Below are positions 25,152-33,939 of a DNA stretch of 39,947 nt, piece after piece. The notes below the pieces were generated by a model, which saw nothing but the letters and a program-made list of their open reading frames with translations, had not been told where the DNA came from and searched no databases. The stretch comes from Prolixibacteraceae bacterium (GTDB lineage Bacteria; Bacteroidota; Bacteroidia; Bacteroidales; Prolixibacteraceae). Within the stretch, counting starts at the first letter, position 1. Each line of letters starts with the position of its first letter. The translations under genes and the position numbers were made by a program. The DNA lies in the NCBI GenBank assembly GCA_007116765.1, contig SKHV01000296.1, positions 1 through 39,947 of the forward strand. The letters are read 5' to 3'.

Positions 25152-26150
25152 TTACGCTTGCGAAATAGCTACTGCTACTGCAACACTGGCTCCTACCATG
25201 GGGTTATTTCCCATTCCAATTAAGCCCATCATTTCAACGTGGGCAGGAACAGAAGAAGAACCGGCAAACTGAGCATCGCTGTGCATGCGGCCCATCGTGT
25301 CTGTCATACCGTATGAAGCAGGGCCGGCAGCCATGTTGTCGGGGTGTAGTGTACGACCTGTACCGCCACCCGATGCAACAGAGAAATATTTTTTGCCTTG
25401 CTCTAAGCATTCTTTTTTGTACGTACCTGCAACAGGGTGCTGGAAACGTGTTGGGTTTGTTGAGTTTCCGGTAATGGAAACATCTACGCCTTCTTTGTGT
25501 AAAATAGCAACACCTTCGCGTACATCGTCGGCACCGTAGCAGTTCACTTTTGCACGATCGCCATCAGAATAGGCAATGCGCTCAACTTCTTTCACTTCGC
25601 CTGTAGCGTAGTCGAATTGTGTTTGCACATAAGTAAAGCCGTTAATGCGGGCAATAATTTTAGCGGCATCTTTTCCCAAGCCGTTAAGGATAACGCGCAA
25701 AGGCTCTTTGCGAACACGGTTGGCCGATTTAGCAATACCAATGGCGCCTTCGGCTGCAGCGAACGATTCGTGGCCTGCAAGGAATGCAAAACACTTAGTT
25801 TCGTCGCGCAATAGCATAGCAGCCAGGTTTCCGTGGCCAATACCTACTTTACGGTCGTCGGCTACTGAACCGGGAATGCAAAATGCCTGAAGGCCTTCAC
25901 CCAAAGTTGCTGCTATTTCAGCCGCATTGGTTTGCCCTTTTTTAATGGCAATAGCTCCACCAACGATGTATGACCACATGGCATTCTCAAATGCAATGGG
26001 CTGGATTTCTTTCACAATATTATATACATCGACACCTTTATCGTCGCATATTTTTCTGGCTTCTTCCAGCGACGCAATGCCATATGAATTGAGGACCTTG
26101 TTAATTTGGTCGATTCTCCTGCCGTAGCTTTCAAATAATTGTTGTTTCAT
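25152..26150 (-). CDS. GGGtGRT family protein
   Basis: A conserved 332-residue protein, named after its SVASGGGTGRTLHPDN motif (residues 257-272). Its function is not known to me. The sequence is soluble and glycine- and alanine-rich, with blocks such as AMWSYIVGGAIAIKKGQ and 'GHESFAAAEGAIGIAKSANR', and five cysteines (35, 91, 120, 204, 248). I chose the start at 26150 (MKQQLFESYGRRIDQ), which has AGGAGG nine bases upstream; the track's 18-residue extension reaches into the upstream gene. The stop codon of the IscU-like gene is 13 bases before this start, so the two are one operon and are likely to act together, possibly on an iron-sulfur cluster or metal-dependent reaction. Confidence 0.85.
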   Translation of the reverse strand: MKQQLFESYGRRIDQINKVLNSYGIASLEEARKICDDKGVDVYNIVKEIQPIAFENAMWSYIVGGAIAIKKGQTNAAEIAATLGEGLQAFCIPGSVADDRKVGIGHGNLAAMLLRDETKCFAFLAGHESFAAAEGAIGIAKSANRVRKEPLRVILNGLGKDAAKIIARINGFTYVQTQFDYATGEVKEVERIAYSDGDRAKVNCYGADDVREGVAILHKEGVDVSITGNSTNPTRFQHPVAGTYKKECLEQGKKYFSVASGGGTGRTLHPDNMAAGPASYGMTDTMGRMHSDAQFAGSSSVPAHVEMMGLIGMGNNPMVGASVAVAVAISQA

Positions 26151-26159
26151 ATTTTTCGT

Positions 26160-26165
26160 CCTCCT
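26160..26165 (-). promoter_or_regulatory. Strong Shine-Dalgarno of the GGGtGRT gene
   Basis: AGGAGG on the minus strand, nine bases before the ATG at 26150, overlapping the stop codon of the upstream gene by two bases. It fixes the start codon and couples translation. Such strong sites are uncommon in Bacteroidota. Confidence 0.7.
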
Positions 26166-26856
26166 ATTCTTTACGTGGGTCAATAACTTTAACTGCTTCG
26201 TCAATACGACCGTACTTGCCCGATGCTTGCTTTAATGCTTCGTTGGCATCGGTACCGGCTTTGATCATGTCCATCATACGGCCCAGGCTAACAAATTCGT
26301 AACCGATAATTTCGTTGTTTTTATCGAGACCGATTTTTGTGATATAACCTTCGGCCATTTCCAAATAGCGGGGACCTTTAGCTGTAGTTCCATACAGGGT
26401 TCCTGTAACGCCGCGCAAGCCTTTACCAAGGTCTTCAAGTCCGGCACCAATTGGCAAACCACCTTCAGAGAAAGCCGTTTGCGTGCGTCCGTAAACAATT
26501 TGCAGGAATAATTCGCGCATAGCTGTATTGATGGCATCGCACACAAGGTCGGTGTTCAATGCTTCTAAAATAGTTTTACCGGGCAATATTTCAGATGCCA
26601 TGGCAGCTGAGTGAGTCATACCGGTACAACCAATTGTTTCAACCAAGGCTTCTTCAATGATGCCTTCTTTCACGTTAAGGGTTAGCTTACAAGCACCTTG
26701 TTGTGGTGCGCACCAGCCTACACCGTGGGTCAAACCCGAGATGTCTTTTACTTCTTTGGCTTTTACCCAACGACCCTCTTCAGGAATTGGAGCCGGGCCA
26801 TGATTTGCACCCTGTGCAACACAAATCATGCCTTCAACTTCGTGTGTAAAACTCAT
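26164..26856 (-). CDS. IscU/NifU-like iron-sulfur cluster scaffold protein with C-terminal extension
   Basis: The first ~125 residues resemble IscU: 'QQGACKLTLNVKEGIIEEAL' (Cys56, matching the first scaffold cysteine), ETIGCTGMTHSAAMASEILPGKTILEAL (Cys77, second) and NTDLVCDAINTAMRELFL (Cys106, third). Thus all three cluster-coordinating cysteines of a canonical IscU are retained. The protein has two extra cysteines (12 and 49). It is 230 residues, far longer than IscU (~128), and its C-terminal half (TGTLYGTTAKGPRYLEMAEG...) has no family I recognise. No iscS or nifS gene lies nearby. Its only partner is the GGGtGRT gene, so it may be a dedicated donor or a repurposed scaffold for that protein rather than general Fe-S assembly. 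Confidence 0.85.
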   Translation of the reverse strand: MSFTHEVEGMICVAQGANHGPAPIPEEGRWVKAKEVKDISGLTHGVGWCAPQQGACKLTLNVKEGIIEEALVETIGCTGMTHSAAMASEILPGKTILEALNTDLVCDAINTAMRELFLQIVYGRTQTAFSEGGLPIGAGLEDLGKGLRGVTGTLYGTTAKGPRYLEMAEGYITKIGLDKNNEIIGYEFVSLGRMMDMIKAGTDANEALKQASGKYGRIDEAVKVIDPRKE

Positions 26857-26972
26857 TTTTCCAATAGTTTATTTATAACCATTATTTATATTTAATGGCC
26901 GCTATCCGGTTTTTTTTGATGCAGCCATTTATGCTTATTATTTTTGGGAATTTATTAAGCAAAAACGAGGGG

Positions 26973-26980
26973 CAAAAATA
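26973..26980 (-). promoter_or_regulatory. -7 promoter element of the IscU-like/GGGtGRT operon
   Basis: On the minus strand TATTTTTG matches TAnnTTTG, about 115 bases upstream of the ATG at 26856. That would give a leader of roughly 110 nt containing no obvious riboswitch. Confidence 0.4.
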
Positions 26981-27061
26981 TAAAAATATTGGAATCATGC
27001 GGTATAAAACACCTGTTCCGAAACAAATATAAGGTTGAATTAAAGCTGAAATTTAATTAAG

Positions 27062-30049
27062 CTACCAGTCCATGTTTTGGGTAAGCGATTCCCTGATTAT
27101 TTTCCTCAGTTCCATTTGTTTGTTCGAAACGGCAAAGCGTGCAGCAGGCCTGTATTTTTCGGCATAGCGTGGCCGGGCCGGGCGGTACGACATATTGTCC
27201 ATGGTGCCCCTCACATCAACACCGAGCTGAATGGGCAGCGGGCTTTCAACAAGTGAAATGTGGTAGTCGAAACTCATGTCGAAATTGTGGCGCCCGGCAA
27301 CAATGGCTTTGTAGCGGTCCATCACAATCAGGAAGGGGTATACATCAATTTCTTCGCGGAATATGGTGAATTCGGCCGAGAGGGAATCCACCCTGTTTTC
27401 GGCTTGTTTTGTAAAGCGCAGGGTTTTGGCAATTTCGCTGAAGGTTTCTCCGTCCATGAGCACCAAATCCTGTCCTGCCACCGAAGCAGCTCCACGCAGA
27501 GTCGACATCTTCAAGTTGTAGGTCGAGTCGAGATATGTTTCAATGGCCAGGTGAAATTCACCTTCGCCGCCAAATGAACGTAACATGGGCATTAGCGAAT
27601 CAACTTCGGGAATCATGCTCAAAAGTTCCGAGATTTCCACATCGAGCATGTGGTAGTCGAGCCCCAGAAAAAGATGGTTTTTACGCGGCGTGCGGTACAT
27701 GGCCGTGAGCTGCATGCGGGCTGCCGGTGTTACCAGGCGCATTTCATCGAGCAGCAAAATGCCGTCGTAAACGCGCACTATGCCAGTAATATTTGTAGCC
27801 GAATCTATGCCGAACGAAGCATTGTCGATTTTTGTATTCAGCGTTATGTCAATTCCTTTGGGAACCATATACGGGCCTGCATCGCTGACTACCGGGCCTC
27901 CATTTTCTTCAACCTGCACCTCTTCATAGCCAATGCCACTGGTGAGGTTCATTATTTGCATTACATCGGTGGTGCTCGATTCAAAATTAAAATTGCCCCG
28001 CAGGATTGAGTCTTCCCTGAAATACGACAAAACATTCACAAGTGTACCCGAAAGCCTGAAATCGGAGCGGTCAAGTACAATACTGCTTTCTTCAATGTTG
28101 AATGTTTCGGGGGTGAAGTCCAGTTTAATCGAAGGTATTTCTATATCGTAATTGAAGCCATCGTAAACAATGTAGCCTTTTTCCATATTGAGCAAACCTT
28201 GCGGCTGCCATTGTAAAAATATGTCTTCCTGCTTGCTGTCGTAAACAATATTTGATTCGATATTCATTTTTGCAATGTCGGCAAAACTTTGCCCCACTTT
28301 TCCGTTCATTTCGTTGCTGCTGAAAGCCATTTCAATGCCTATAATGTCGGGGTTTTCAATTCCGGGCGCTAACATTATTCTGCCAATTGGCTTGGTCAAA
28401 GCTATGGACATTGTGTCCATGCTTGCGCTTAATGCATCAATATTGAATGAGCAGATAATGTCAGGAACGCGCGTGGTGTCCATAACATCGGACATTTCAA
28501 TGTTAATAAAAGCATGCTCAAGCGCTACATCGAAGCTGTCGGGCATAAAGGCCGAAAAGTTTTGCGAAAAAACTGAGGCTGATATAAAGGCGGTATTAGC
28601 CGATTGCGGTGCATGGGCGGGCAAAGAAAATTCGATGTTTGTTTGGTCGCTTTTCACAAAAATGCTGTCGTAAACCGCATCGAGCGCATTTATGCTTAGC
28701 GTACCGGCCAGTTTCATTTTATCAATTTCAAACTTTTCGAGTTGCGCCAAAGTAAAAGCCGATTGAATTTTTCCGCTGGCTTTACCCTTCATTTCTATAT
28801 TTAAGTTTTCAGGAATAAAAGGCTTGAACTCTTCGAGCGTGAGCTTGCCATTGCTTTGCAGGTCGAGGTGTATGTCGGAAAACAATTGAGTAACTGTTCC
28901 TTTTGTGCTGATTTGCGATTGAGGTGTTTTTGCATCGAAGTTGTTAATATGCAATACAGTGGCCGCATCGCTAAGCAAGTCGGATGTAAAGGTGATTTCG
29001 CCAAAAACATCGTGCAATTTCAGCGGAACATCAACATAGCCCAGCGTTCCGTTTTCGAGGCTTATGCTCATATCGACCAGAGGCATTTCGTTTTGATTGT
29101 AGATGCCAATTACACTTCCCGTTGAGGCCACAAGTCCATCGGCTTCGATGCCTTCGTAATACGATTGAAACGAAGGGGGAACCAACTCCAGCACCCTGGC
29201 AAGTGGCGATTTATTCAGTATAAACGAAAGGCCGAAAGAGGTATCCTTGCTGTGGGAGTCGTAGGCAATGGAGCCGCTCATTTGCAGGTCAACATCGTTA
29301 AGTACTCCCTTTAGATTATCGATTAAGAGTTCTTGCTTGTCAAACACAAAATCGGACAAGAGGTGCATTTGCACGGGTGTATTCAAAAGGTATTGCTCAT
29401 TGAAATAATTGAACGAAACGACACTGCGATGGATTTTCACATCGCTGCGAACTACATTTTGCTCCACCGCTGCATTTATGAGTGCATGGAGTCCATCGAT
29501 AAGGGCATACATTTTCTCAACATGGTCGATATACGAAATATTGGTGTTTACAATGCTTATGCCATCAATTGTAATGGGCAGCTCTTCTGTTTCAGGGGCT
29601 TCGTTGTTATTTTCAATATTGCCGACCTCACTAACGGGGAAAATAGAATAATTATTAATGCCGGTTGAATCGACAAAAACATTCACGGTTCCATTGGTGA
29701 ATTTCAATTCATTAACATGAATTTCTTTTCTTTTTCGCCAGGCATCAACATCAACAATGGCCAGCATTTGCTGCGCTGCAACAAGTGTATCGTTTTGTGC
29801 ACCGGGGGTTGGGTTTATGAGGGCAAAGTCGGAAATTTTAAGACCAAATTGCGGAAAAGTACTGAAAAATGTGAGTTCGACTTCGCCAATCTGGCTTTGG
29901 CAGGTGAGCATTTTGTCGGCTTGTTTGCGCACAATGGGCGTGAGGCGTTCTGGCGTAAAAATAAGCCAAAGTGTTATGCTTACTGCAATTAAAGCAACTG
30001 CAAGCAAGGATAACAGTGTTATTAAAAATATTTTCAATGCCCGCCTCAT
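27062..30049 (-). CDS. AsmA/TamB-like outer-membrane biogenesis protein
   Basis: A 995-residue protein with one N-terminal membrane anchor (LKIFLITLLSLLAVALIAVSITLWLIF) and a long periplasmic, beta-rich body, the layout of AsmA-like proteins that form lipid-conducting grooves across the periplasm. The N-terminal AsmA hallmark is visible: FTPERLTPIVRKQADKMLTCQSQIGEVELTFFSTFPQFGLKISDFAL. The repeating strand pattern continues (many IDIxSNx and xLxIxxxx segments), and the C-terminus (LPIQLGVDVRGTMDNMSYRPARPRY) is typical of the AsmA C-terminal region in Bacteroidota. It is immediately preceded, with a 12-base gap, by a small lipoprotein gene, so an operon is likely. The specific lipid or outer-membrane client is not indicated. 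Confidence 0.88.
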   Translation of the reverse strand: MRRALKIFLITLLSLLAVALIAVSITLWLIFTPERLTPIVRKQADKMLTCQSQIGEVELTFFSTFPQFGLKISDFALINPTPGAQNDTLVAAQQMLAIVDVDAWRKRKEIHVNELKFTNGTVNVFVDSTGINNYSIFPVSEVGNIENNNEAPETEELPITIDGISIVNTNISYIDHVEKMYALIDGLHALINAAVEQNVVRSDVKIHRSVVSFNYFNEQYLLNTPVQMHLLSDFVFDKQELLIDNLKGVLNDVDLQMSGSIAYDSHSKDTSFGLSFILNKSPLARVLELVPPSFQSYYEGIEADGLVASTGSVIGIYNQNEMPLVDMSISLENGTLGYVDVPLKLHDVFGEITFTSDLLSDAATVLHINNFDAKTPQSQISTKGTVTQLFSDIHLDLQSNGKLTLEEFKPFIPENLNIEMKGKASGKIQSAFTLAQLEKFEIDKMKLAGTLSINALDAVYDSIFVKSDQTNIEFSLPAHAPQSANTAFISASVFSQNFSAFMPDSFDVALEHAFINIEMSDVMDTTRVPDIICSFNIDALSASMDTMSIALTKPIGRIMLAPGIENPDIIGIEMAFSSNEMNGKVGQSFADIAKMNIESNIVYDSKQEDIFLQWQPQGLLNMEKGYIVYDGFNYDIEIPSIKLDFTPETFNIEESSIVLDRSDFRLSGTLVNVLSYFREDSILRGNFNFESSTTDVMQIMNLTSGIGYEEVQVEENGGPVVSDAGPYMVPKGIDITLNTKIDNASFGIDSATNITGIVRVYDGILLLDEMRLVTPAARMQLTAMYRTPRKNHLFLGLDYHMLDVEISELLSMIPEVDSLMPMLRSFGGEGEFHLAIETYLDSTYNLKMSTLRGAASVAGQDLVLMDGETFSEIAKTLRFTKQAENRVDSLSAEFTIFREEIDVYPFLIVMDRYKAIVAGRHNFDMSFDYHISLVESPLPIQLGVDVRGTMDNMSYRPARPRYAEKYRPAARFAVSNKQMELRKIIRESLTQNMDW

Positions 30050-30061
30050 GGGTTATTCTTT

Positions 30062-30433
30062 TTATGGTGATGTGCTTACTTTGGTAAACGAAAATGTTTT
30101 TCCAAAGCTGTCTTCATATTTCAGCGAGGTTTCGCTTAGTTGGGTAACTGTATAAATTTTGGGTACAGTGCCCCCCATTTCCATTATGTGAATGTGGGTT
30201 AGTTCAGCCTCAACCAGTGTCCAGGTAAAACTTTGTGCTTCGTCCTCCATCACATCGTCGCCTTCGTCCCAGGTTGTTCCTGTACCATCAATAAGGTATT
30301 TATAATAAAGTGTGCCCGACTCCCATTTCCCAATGAGCATCGATTCATCGAAAGAATCGTCGAAGTCGATACACGAAGTAACAAGAAATAAAGAAAAAAG
30401 CAGCACCGAAAAATAAAGAATAATTCTTTTCAT
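30062..30433 (-). CDS. Small lipocalin-like lipoprotein
   Basis: The signal MKRIILYFSVLLFSLFLVTSC ends with a lipobox (VTSC), so the protein is lipid-anchored. The remaining ~100 residues are beta-rich: 'LIGKWESGTLYYKYLIDGTG', SFTWTLVEAELTHIHI and IYTVTQLSETSLKYED fit the short lipocalin-like domain often found in Bacteroidota lipoproteins (opening GKW, closing 'L..L....L.y'). Function unknown. At 123 residues it is typical. It starts an operon with the AsmA-like gene, which suggests an envelope function; whether it is an accessory factor of that protein is inference. Confidence 0.7.
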   Translation of the reverse strand: MKRIILYFSVLLFSLFLVTSCIDFDDSFDESMLIGKWESGTLYYKYLIDGTGTTWDEGDDVMEDEAQSFTWTLVEAELTHIHIMEMGGTVPKIYTVTQLSETSLKYEDSFGKTFSFTKVSTSP

Positions 30434-30487
30434 AGCGATAATATTACAAGATTAAACTTGAACTAAAATAGAGAAAAATCCATTAAA

Positions 30488-30532
30488 AAACACCATAACA
30501 TACATCAATTAATTCTGTATGTTATGGTGTTT
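30488..30532. terminator. Intrinsic terminator downstream of the tricorn-like protease
   Basis: A 16-bp perfect stem AAACACCATAACATAC / GTATGTTATGGTGTTT closes a 13-nt loop. On the minus strand it is followed by a T tract and lies just after the stop of the S41 protease gene, so it terminates that transcript. Confidence 0.8.
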
Positions 30533-30548
30533 CTTTATGCTGAAAAAA

Positions 30549-33500
30549 TTACTTCACCGGTGCTGCCGGAATTTGAGGTAATGGTTTTCTGTCATTAAGT
30601 TCTTCGAGAATAATTTCGATGGCCTTATTAAGCTGCTGATCTTCACCTATGAACTCTTTATACGGGTCGTTCTCAATCATTATATCAGGCTCTACTCCTA
30701 CACCCTCTATCATCCAGTTTCCATCCATGGAAATAGAGGTGAACTGAGGAATTCTCAGGTCGGTGCCATCGACAAAAGGCAGAGAACCTGTAATACCCAC
30801 AACACCACCCCATGAACGAGTTCCCACTATGGTTCCAAGACCCATTTCGCGGAAACCGTATGGGAATAGGTCGCCATCGGAAGCCGAATATTTATCGATC
30901 AATGTAACCTTGGGACCCACAAGCGTTTCACGAGGCACTGGAGTTACCTCAGGTGAATTGCGTCTCATATTGGCTCGGTATGCTTCGCGTGCCAAACGCT
31001 CGAGTATCATGGGTGAAACGTTTCCACCTCCGTTTCCACGGTCGTCGATAATGAGTCCTTCTTTATGAAGCTGCGGATAAAAATAGCGCACAAACTGATT
31101 CAATCCGTTAGGCCCCATGTCGGGAATATGAACATATCCAATTTTTCCGTCGGTCGCTTCGTTCACTTTTCGGATATTATCGTTTACCCATTTGAAGTAG
31201 TAAAGTTCACTTTCGTCGTCGATGGGTTCAACCAATACTTTCCTCGCACCTTCTTCCCGGGGATTGCTGTTTATGGTCAGCTCGACAGTTTGGCCGGCTT
31301 TACCAACCAACAATTCAAAAATATTGCTTAGCTGATTCACCGGCTGCCTGTCAATGGCAATGATAAAGTCACCTTCGCTTACATCGACACCGGGAACCTG
31401 TAGTGGCGAGGCCAAAGACTTGCTCCATGGAGCGCCGTCGAGAATTTCATCAATTTGGAAGAAGCCCGAATTGTGTGCCGAAATTTTGGCTCCCAGCAAT
31501 CCAGTTTTGATTCTTTCAGGAGTGGGTTTTTCTCCGGTATTGATATAGGCATGCCCCGCGTTGAGCTCGCCAATCATCTCACCCAAAATATAGTTAAGAT
31601 CGTCGCGATGGTTCACATAGGGAAGTATCTCACTGTATTTATCATGAATGCTTTTCCAGTCGACACCGTGCATGTTTTCCACGTAGAAGAAGTCGCGCAT
31701 TTGTCGCCAAACCTCGTCAAAAATTTGTTTCCACTCGGCTTTGTAGTCGATGTGCATTTTCACTCCCGACAAATCAAGCGGCTTGTCTATTTTAATGGGA
31801 GCAGAAGGCACATCAATCACACTCCAGTTACTACCCTGTGCCACCAACATTTTTTTGTGGTCTGACGAAACGGTATATCTGTAATTCCCCAAATCTTCTT
31901 CTTTTTGATTTTTAAAATCGTACCTCATGAGTGAGCTTTGATTCGATGCCCCCTGAATGGTGCGATTGTAGAACAAAATACCATTAATGCATTGTATATT
32001 TGAGTAGTATGCAGGCTGTATGGGCAGAGCTACAATTCGCCTTTCAATGCCGTCGAAATCAATTTCGACAAGTTCATTTTTCTTATCTTCTTCTTTTTTA
32101 TCGCCTTCACCATTTGTCGGAACAACGTCGGTGTTTACCAAGGCAAAGGGTGAAGGAGTTTTTTTGCTGAGCATGGCCGCATACACCCTGTCGGTGTTAA
32201 TATATGCATGATTCCACTCGGTACGACTATAGGTTGGATTAAAATCGCGTTGCGATGAATAAAGAAGATACTTGCCGTCGCACGAAAAAGCCGGACTCGA
32301 TGAGCTGTACCATTTTTCAGTGACTTGATTGATATCTCCGCTTTCTACATTTACCAGTTTGATAACATTCATTTGGTTGGGCATACCGTCGGAGAAGGCA
32401 ATCCAACGACTATCGGGGCTCCAGTTAAAGTCGCCCAGGCGCGAAAAGGTACTGCCGGCCAATTGTTTTGTTCGTCCATTATCAACTTGAGTAAGCATAA
32501 GTCTGTAGTGCTGATCGTTCCATGCAATGTAACGACTATCGGGGCTCCAGCTGAAATTGAATTTATAGGTATCGCTATCTTGCGTAAGCTGCTTTGCTTC
32601 TCCTTCACCATTTGCTGCCTGAATCCAAATTTCGTATTCACCGCTTTGGTCAGAAATCCATGCCATCCATTCGCCATTTGCCGAGTATTTGGCTGCACGG
32701 TCGTGAGCATGTGGACTTTGGGTATGATTATAAGTAATTCCTTTGTCGGCCGGCACAGAGAAAATATCGCCCCGGGCAGTGAAAAGAACCCTTTCGCCGG
32801 TAGGCGACAAACTGGCCGAAGCTATATTCCCCGACACATCGGTAAGGGCCTGCCGCGCAAATCGCATATCGTTATGAATCACAACTTCAATCTGCTTAAT
32901 TTCACGGGTTTTTGCATCGAAGGTGAATAAGAATCCCCCTTTTTCGAAAACAATTGTATTGCCGTTGTGCGAAGGAAACTTAATGTCGTAATCGGTAAAA
33001 TGTGTTACTTTTTCGGTTTCTTGGGTATTAGTGTTATATACAAAAAGGTTCATTGTCCGATCTCTGTCCGAGAGAAAAAATATTTCGTTGCCAATCCACA
33101 TGGGAAACAAATCCTGTGCATCGTTTTGAGTGATGGCTTTGGTTTCGTTTGTATTAAAATCGCGCACCCAAATTTCGTCAGCCATTCCACCCCGGTAATA
33201 TTTCCAGGTTCTGAACTCGCGAAAAACCCGATTGTAAGCCAATTTTTCGCCATCGGGCGAAAATGATGAAAATCCGCCTTCGGGCATGGGGAGTTGCTCG
33301 GGCAAGCCACCATTTACCGAAACTTTATATAACTGCCCTTTAAAAGAATTAAAAGAGTTCATGCGACTGCGGAAAATAATGTTTTCGCCATCGGGAGTCC
33401 AAGCCATTACAATGTTGTTTGGTCCCATACGATCGGAGACATCATCGCGACTAAGGGTTGCAGTATAGGTTAAACGTCTGGGCTCTCCACCGTTTGCCGG

Positions 33501-33779
33501 CATAACAAAAACTTCGGTATTGCCGTCGTATTGTCCGGTAAAGGCAATTTGCGAACCATCAGGCGAAAAACGGGCAAACATTTCCATGCCCTCGTGCGAA
33601 GTAATTTTCCGGGCAATTCCACCATCGATGGGTACAACATAAATGTCGCCGGCATGGGTGAATACTATTTGTGTGTCACTCACACCCGGGAAACGTAACA
33701 AACGTGCTTCGTTTGCATACATAATAGCGGGCACTAAAAACATAATGGTAATTGATAACAACAGCTCTTTTAGCTTCAT
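30549..33779 (-). CDS. Tricorn-type S41 protease with TolB-like propeller and PDZ domain
   Basis: A 1076-residue secreted protease; the N-terminus (MKLKELLLSITIMFLVPAIMYA) is a signal peptide. WD40-like PD40 blade repeats occur through the first ~600 residues (SPDGSQIAFTGQYDGNTEVFVM, WSPDSRYIAWNDQH, WSPDSRWIAFSDG), then a tricorn C1-like domain, a PDZ domain (SEGDFIIAIDRQPVNQL, about 790-840) and a C-terminal S41 catalytic domain with DDRGNGGGNVSP and the 'IDKYSASDGDLFPYGF' block containing the nucleophile serine. The layout matches tricorn homologues that degrade peptides. In Bacteroidota such proteins are periplasmic and thought to process peptides from upstream proteases. It is the only gene between its terminator and the GH5 terminator, so it is monocistronic. 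Confidence 0.95.
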   Translation of the reverse strand: MKLKELLLSITIMFLVPAIMYANEARLLRFPGVSDTQIVFTHAGDIYVVPIDGGIARKITSHEGMEMFARFSPDGSQIAFTGQYDGNTEVFVMPANGGEPRRLTYTATLSRDDVSDRMGPNNIVMAWTPDGENIIFRSRMNSFNSFKGQLYKVSVNGGLPEQLPMPEGGFSSFSPDGEKLAYNRVFREFRTWKYYRGGMADEIWVRDFNTNETKAITQNDAQDLFPMWIGNEIFFLSDRDRTMNLFVYNTNTQETEKVTHFTDYDIKFPSHNGNTIVFEKGGFLFTFDAKTREIKQIEVVIHNDMRFARQALTDVSGNIASASLSPTGERVLFTARGDIFSVPADKGITYNHTQSPHAHDRAAKYSANGEWMAWISDQSGEYEIWIQAANGEGEAKQLTQDSDTYKFNFSWSPDSRYIAWNDQHYRLMLTQVDNGRTKQLAGSTFSRLGDFNWSPDSRWIAFSDGMPNQMNVIKLVNVESGDINQVTEKWYSSSSPAFSCDGKYLLYSSQRDFNPTYSRTEWNHAYINTDRVYAAMLSKKTPSPFALVNTDVVPTNGEGDKKEEDKKNELVEIDFDGIERRIVALPIQPAYYSNIQCINGILFYNRTIQGASNQSSLMRYDFKNQKEEDLGNYRYTVSSDHKKMLVAQGSNWSVIDVPSAPIKIDKPLDLSGVKMHIDYKAEWKQIFDEVWRQMRDFFYVENMHGVDWKSIHDKYSEILPYVNHRDDLNYILGEMIGELNAGHAYINTGEKPTPERIKTGLLGAKISAHNSGFFQIDEILDGAPWSKSLASPLQVPGVDVSEGDFIIAIDRQPVNQLSNIFELLVGKAGQTVELTINSNPREEGARKVLVEPIDDESELYYFKWVNDNIRKVNEATDGKIGYVHIPDMGPNGLNQFVRYFYPQLHKEGLIIDDRGNGGGNVSPMILERLAREAYRANMRRNSPEVTPVPRETLVGPKVTLIDKYSASDGDLFPYGFREMGLGTIVGTRSWGGVVGITGSLPFVDGTDLRIPQFTSISMDGNWMIEGVGVEPDIMIENDPYKEFIGEDQQLNKAIEIILEELNDRKPLPQIPAAPVK

Positions 33780-33882
33780 AGTCCTATATTTTTATTTATA
33801 CTAATTTGGTAGATTATTATTCATGGTGTAAAAATATCAATGTTTAAGAATAATATCAACGGCATTCATCATACTTAAAAAC

Positions 33883-33916
33883 AAAAAAGCCTGAAATATG
33901 TTGTTTCAGGCTTTTT
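33883..33916. terminator. Intrinsic terminator of the GH5 gene
   Basis: A stem AAAAAGCCTGAAA / TTTCAGGCTTTTT with a 7-nt loop, with A and T tracts, lies just past the stop of the GH5 gene (minus strand) and can also work on the plus strand. Confidence 0.8.
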
Positions 33917-33939
33917 ATTGATTATTGAGCATTCAATGT

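Noticed and set aside
32325-32930. 201-residue plus-strand ORF inside the tricorn-like protease gene
   Set aside because: Antisense shadow of the PD40 repeat region; no family features.
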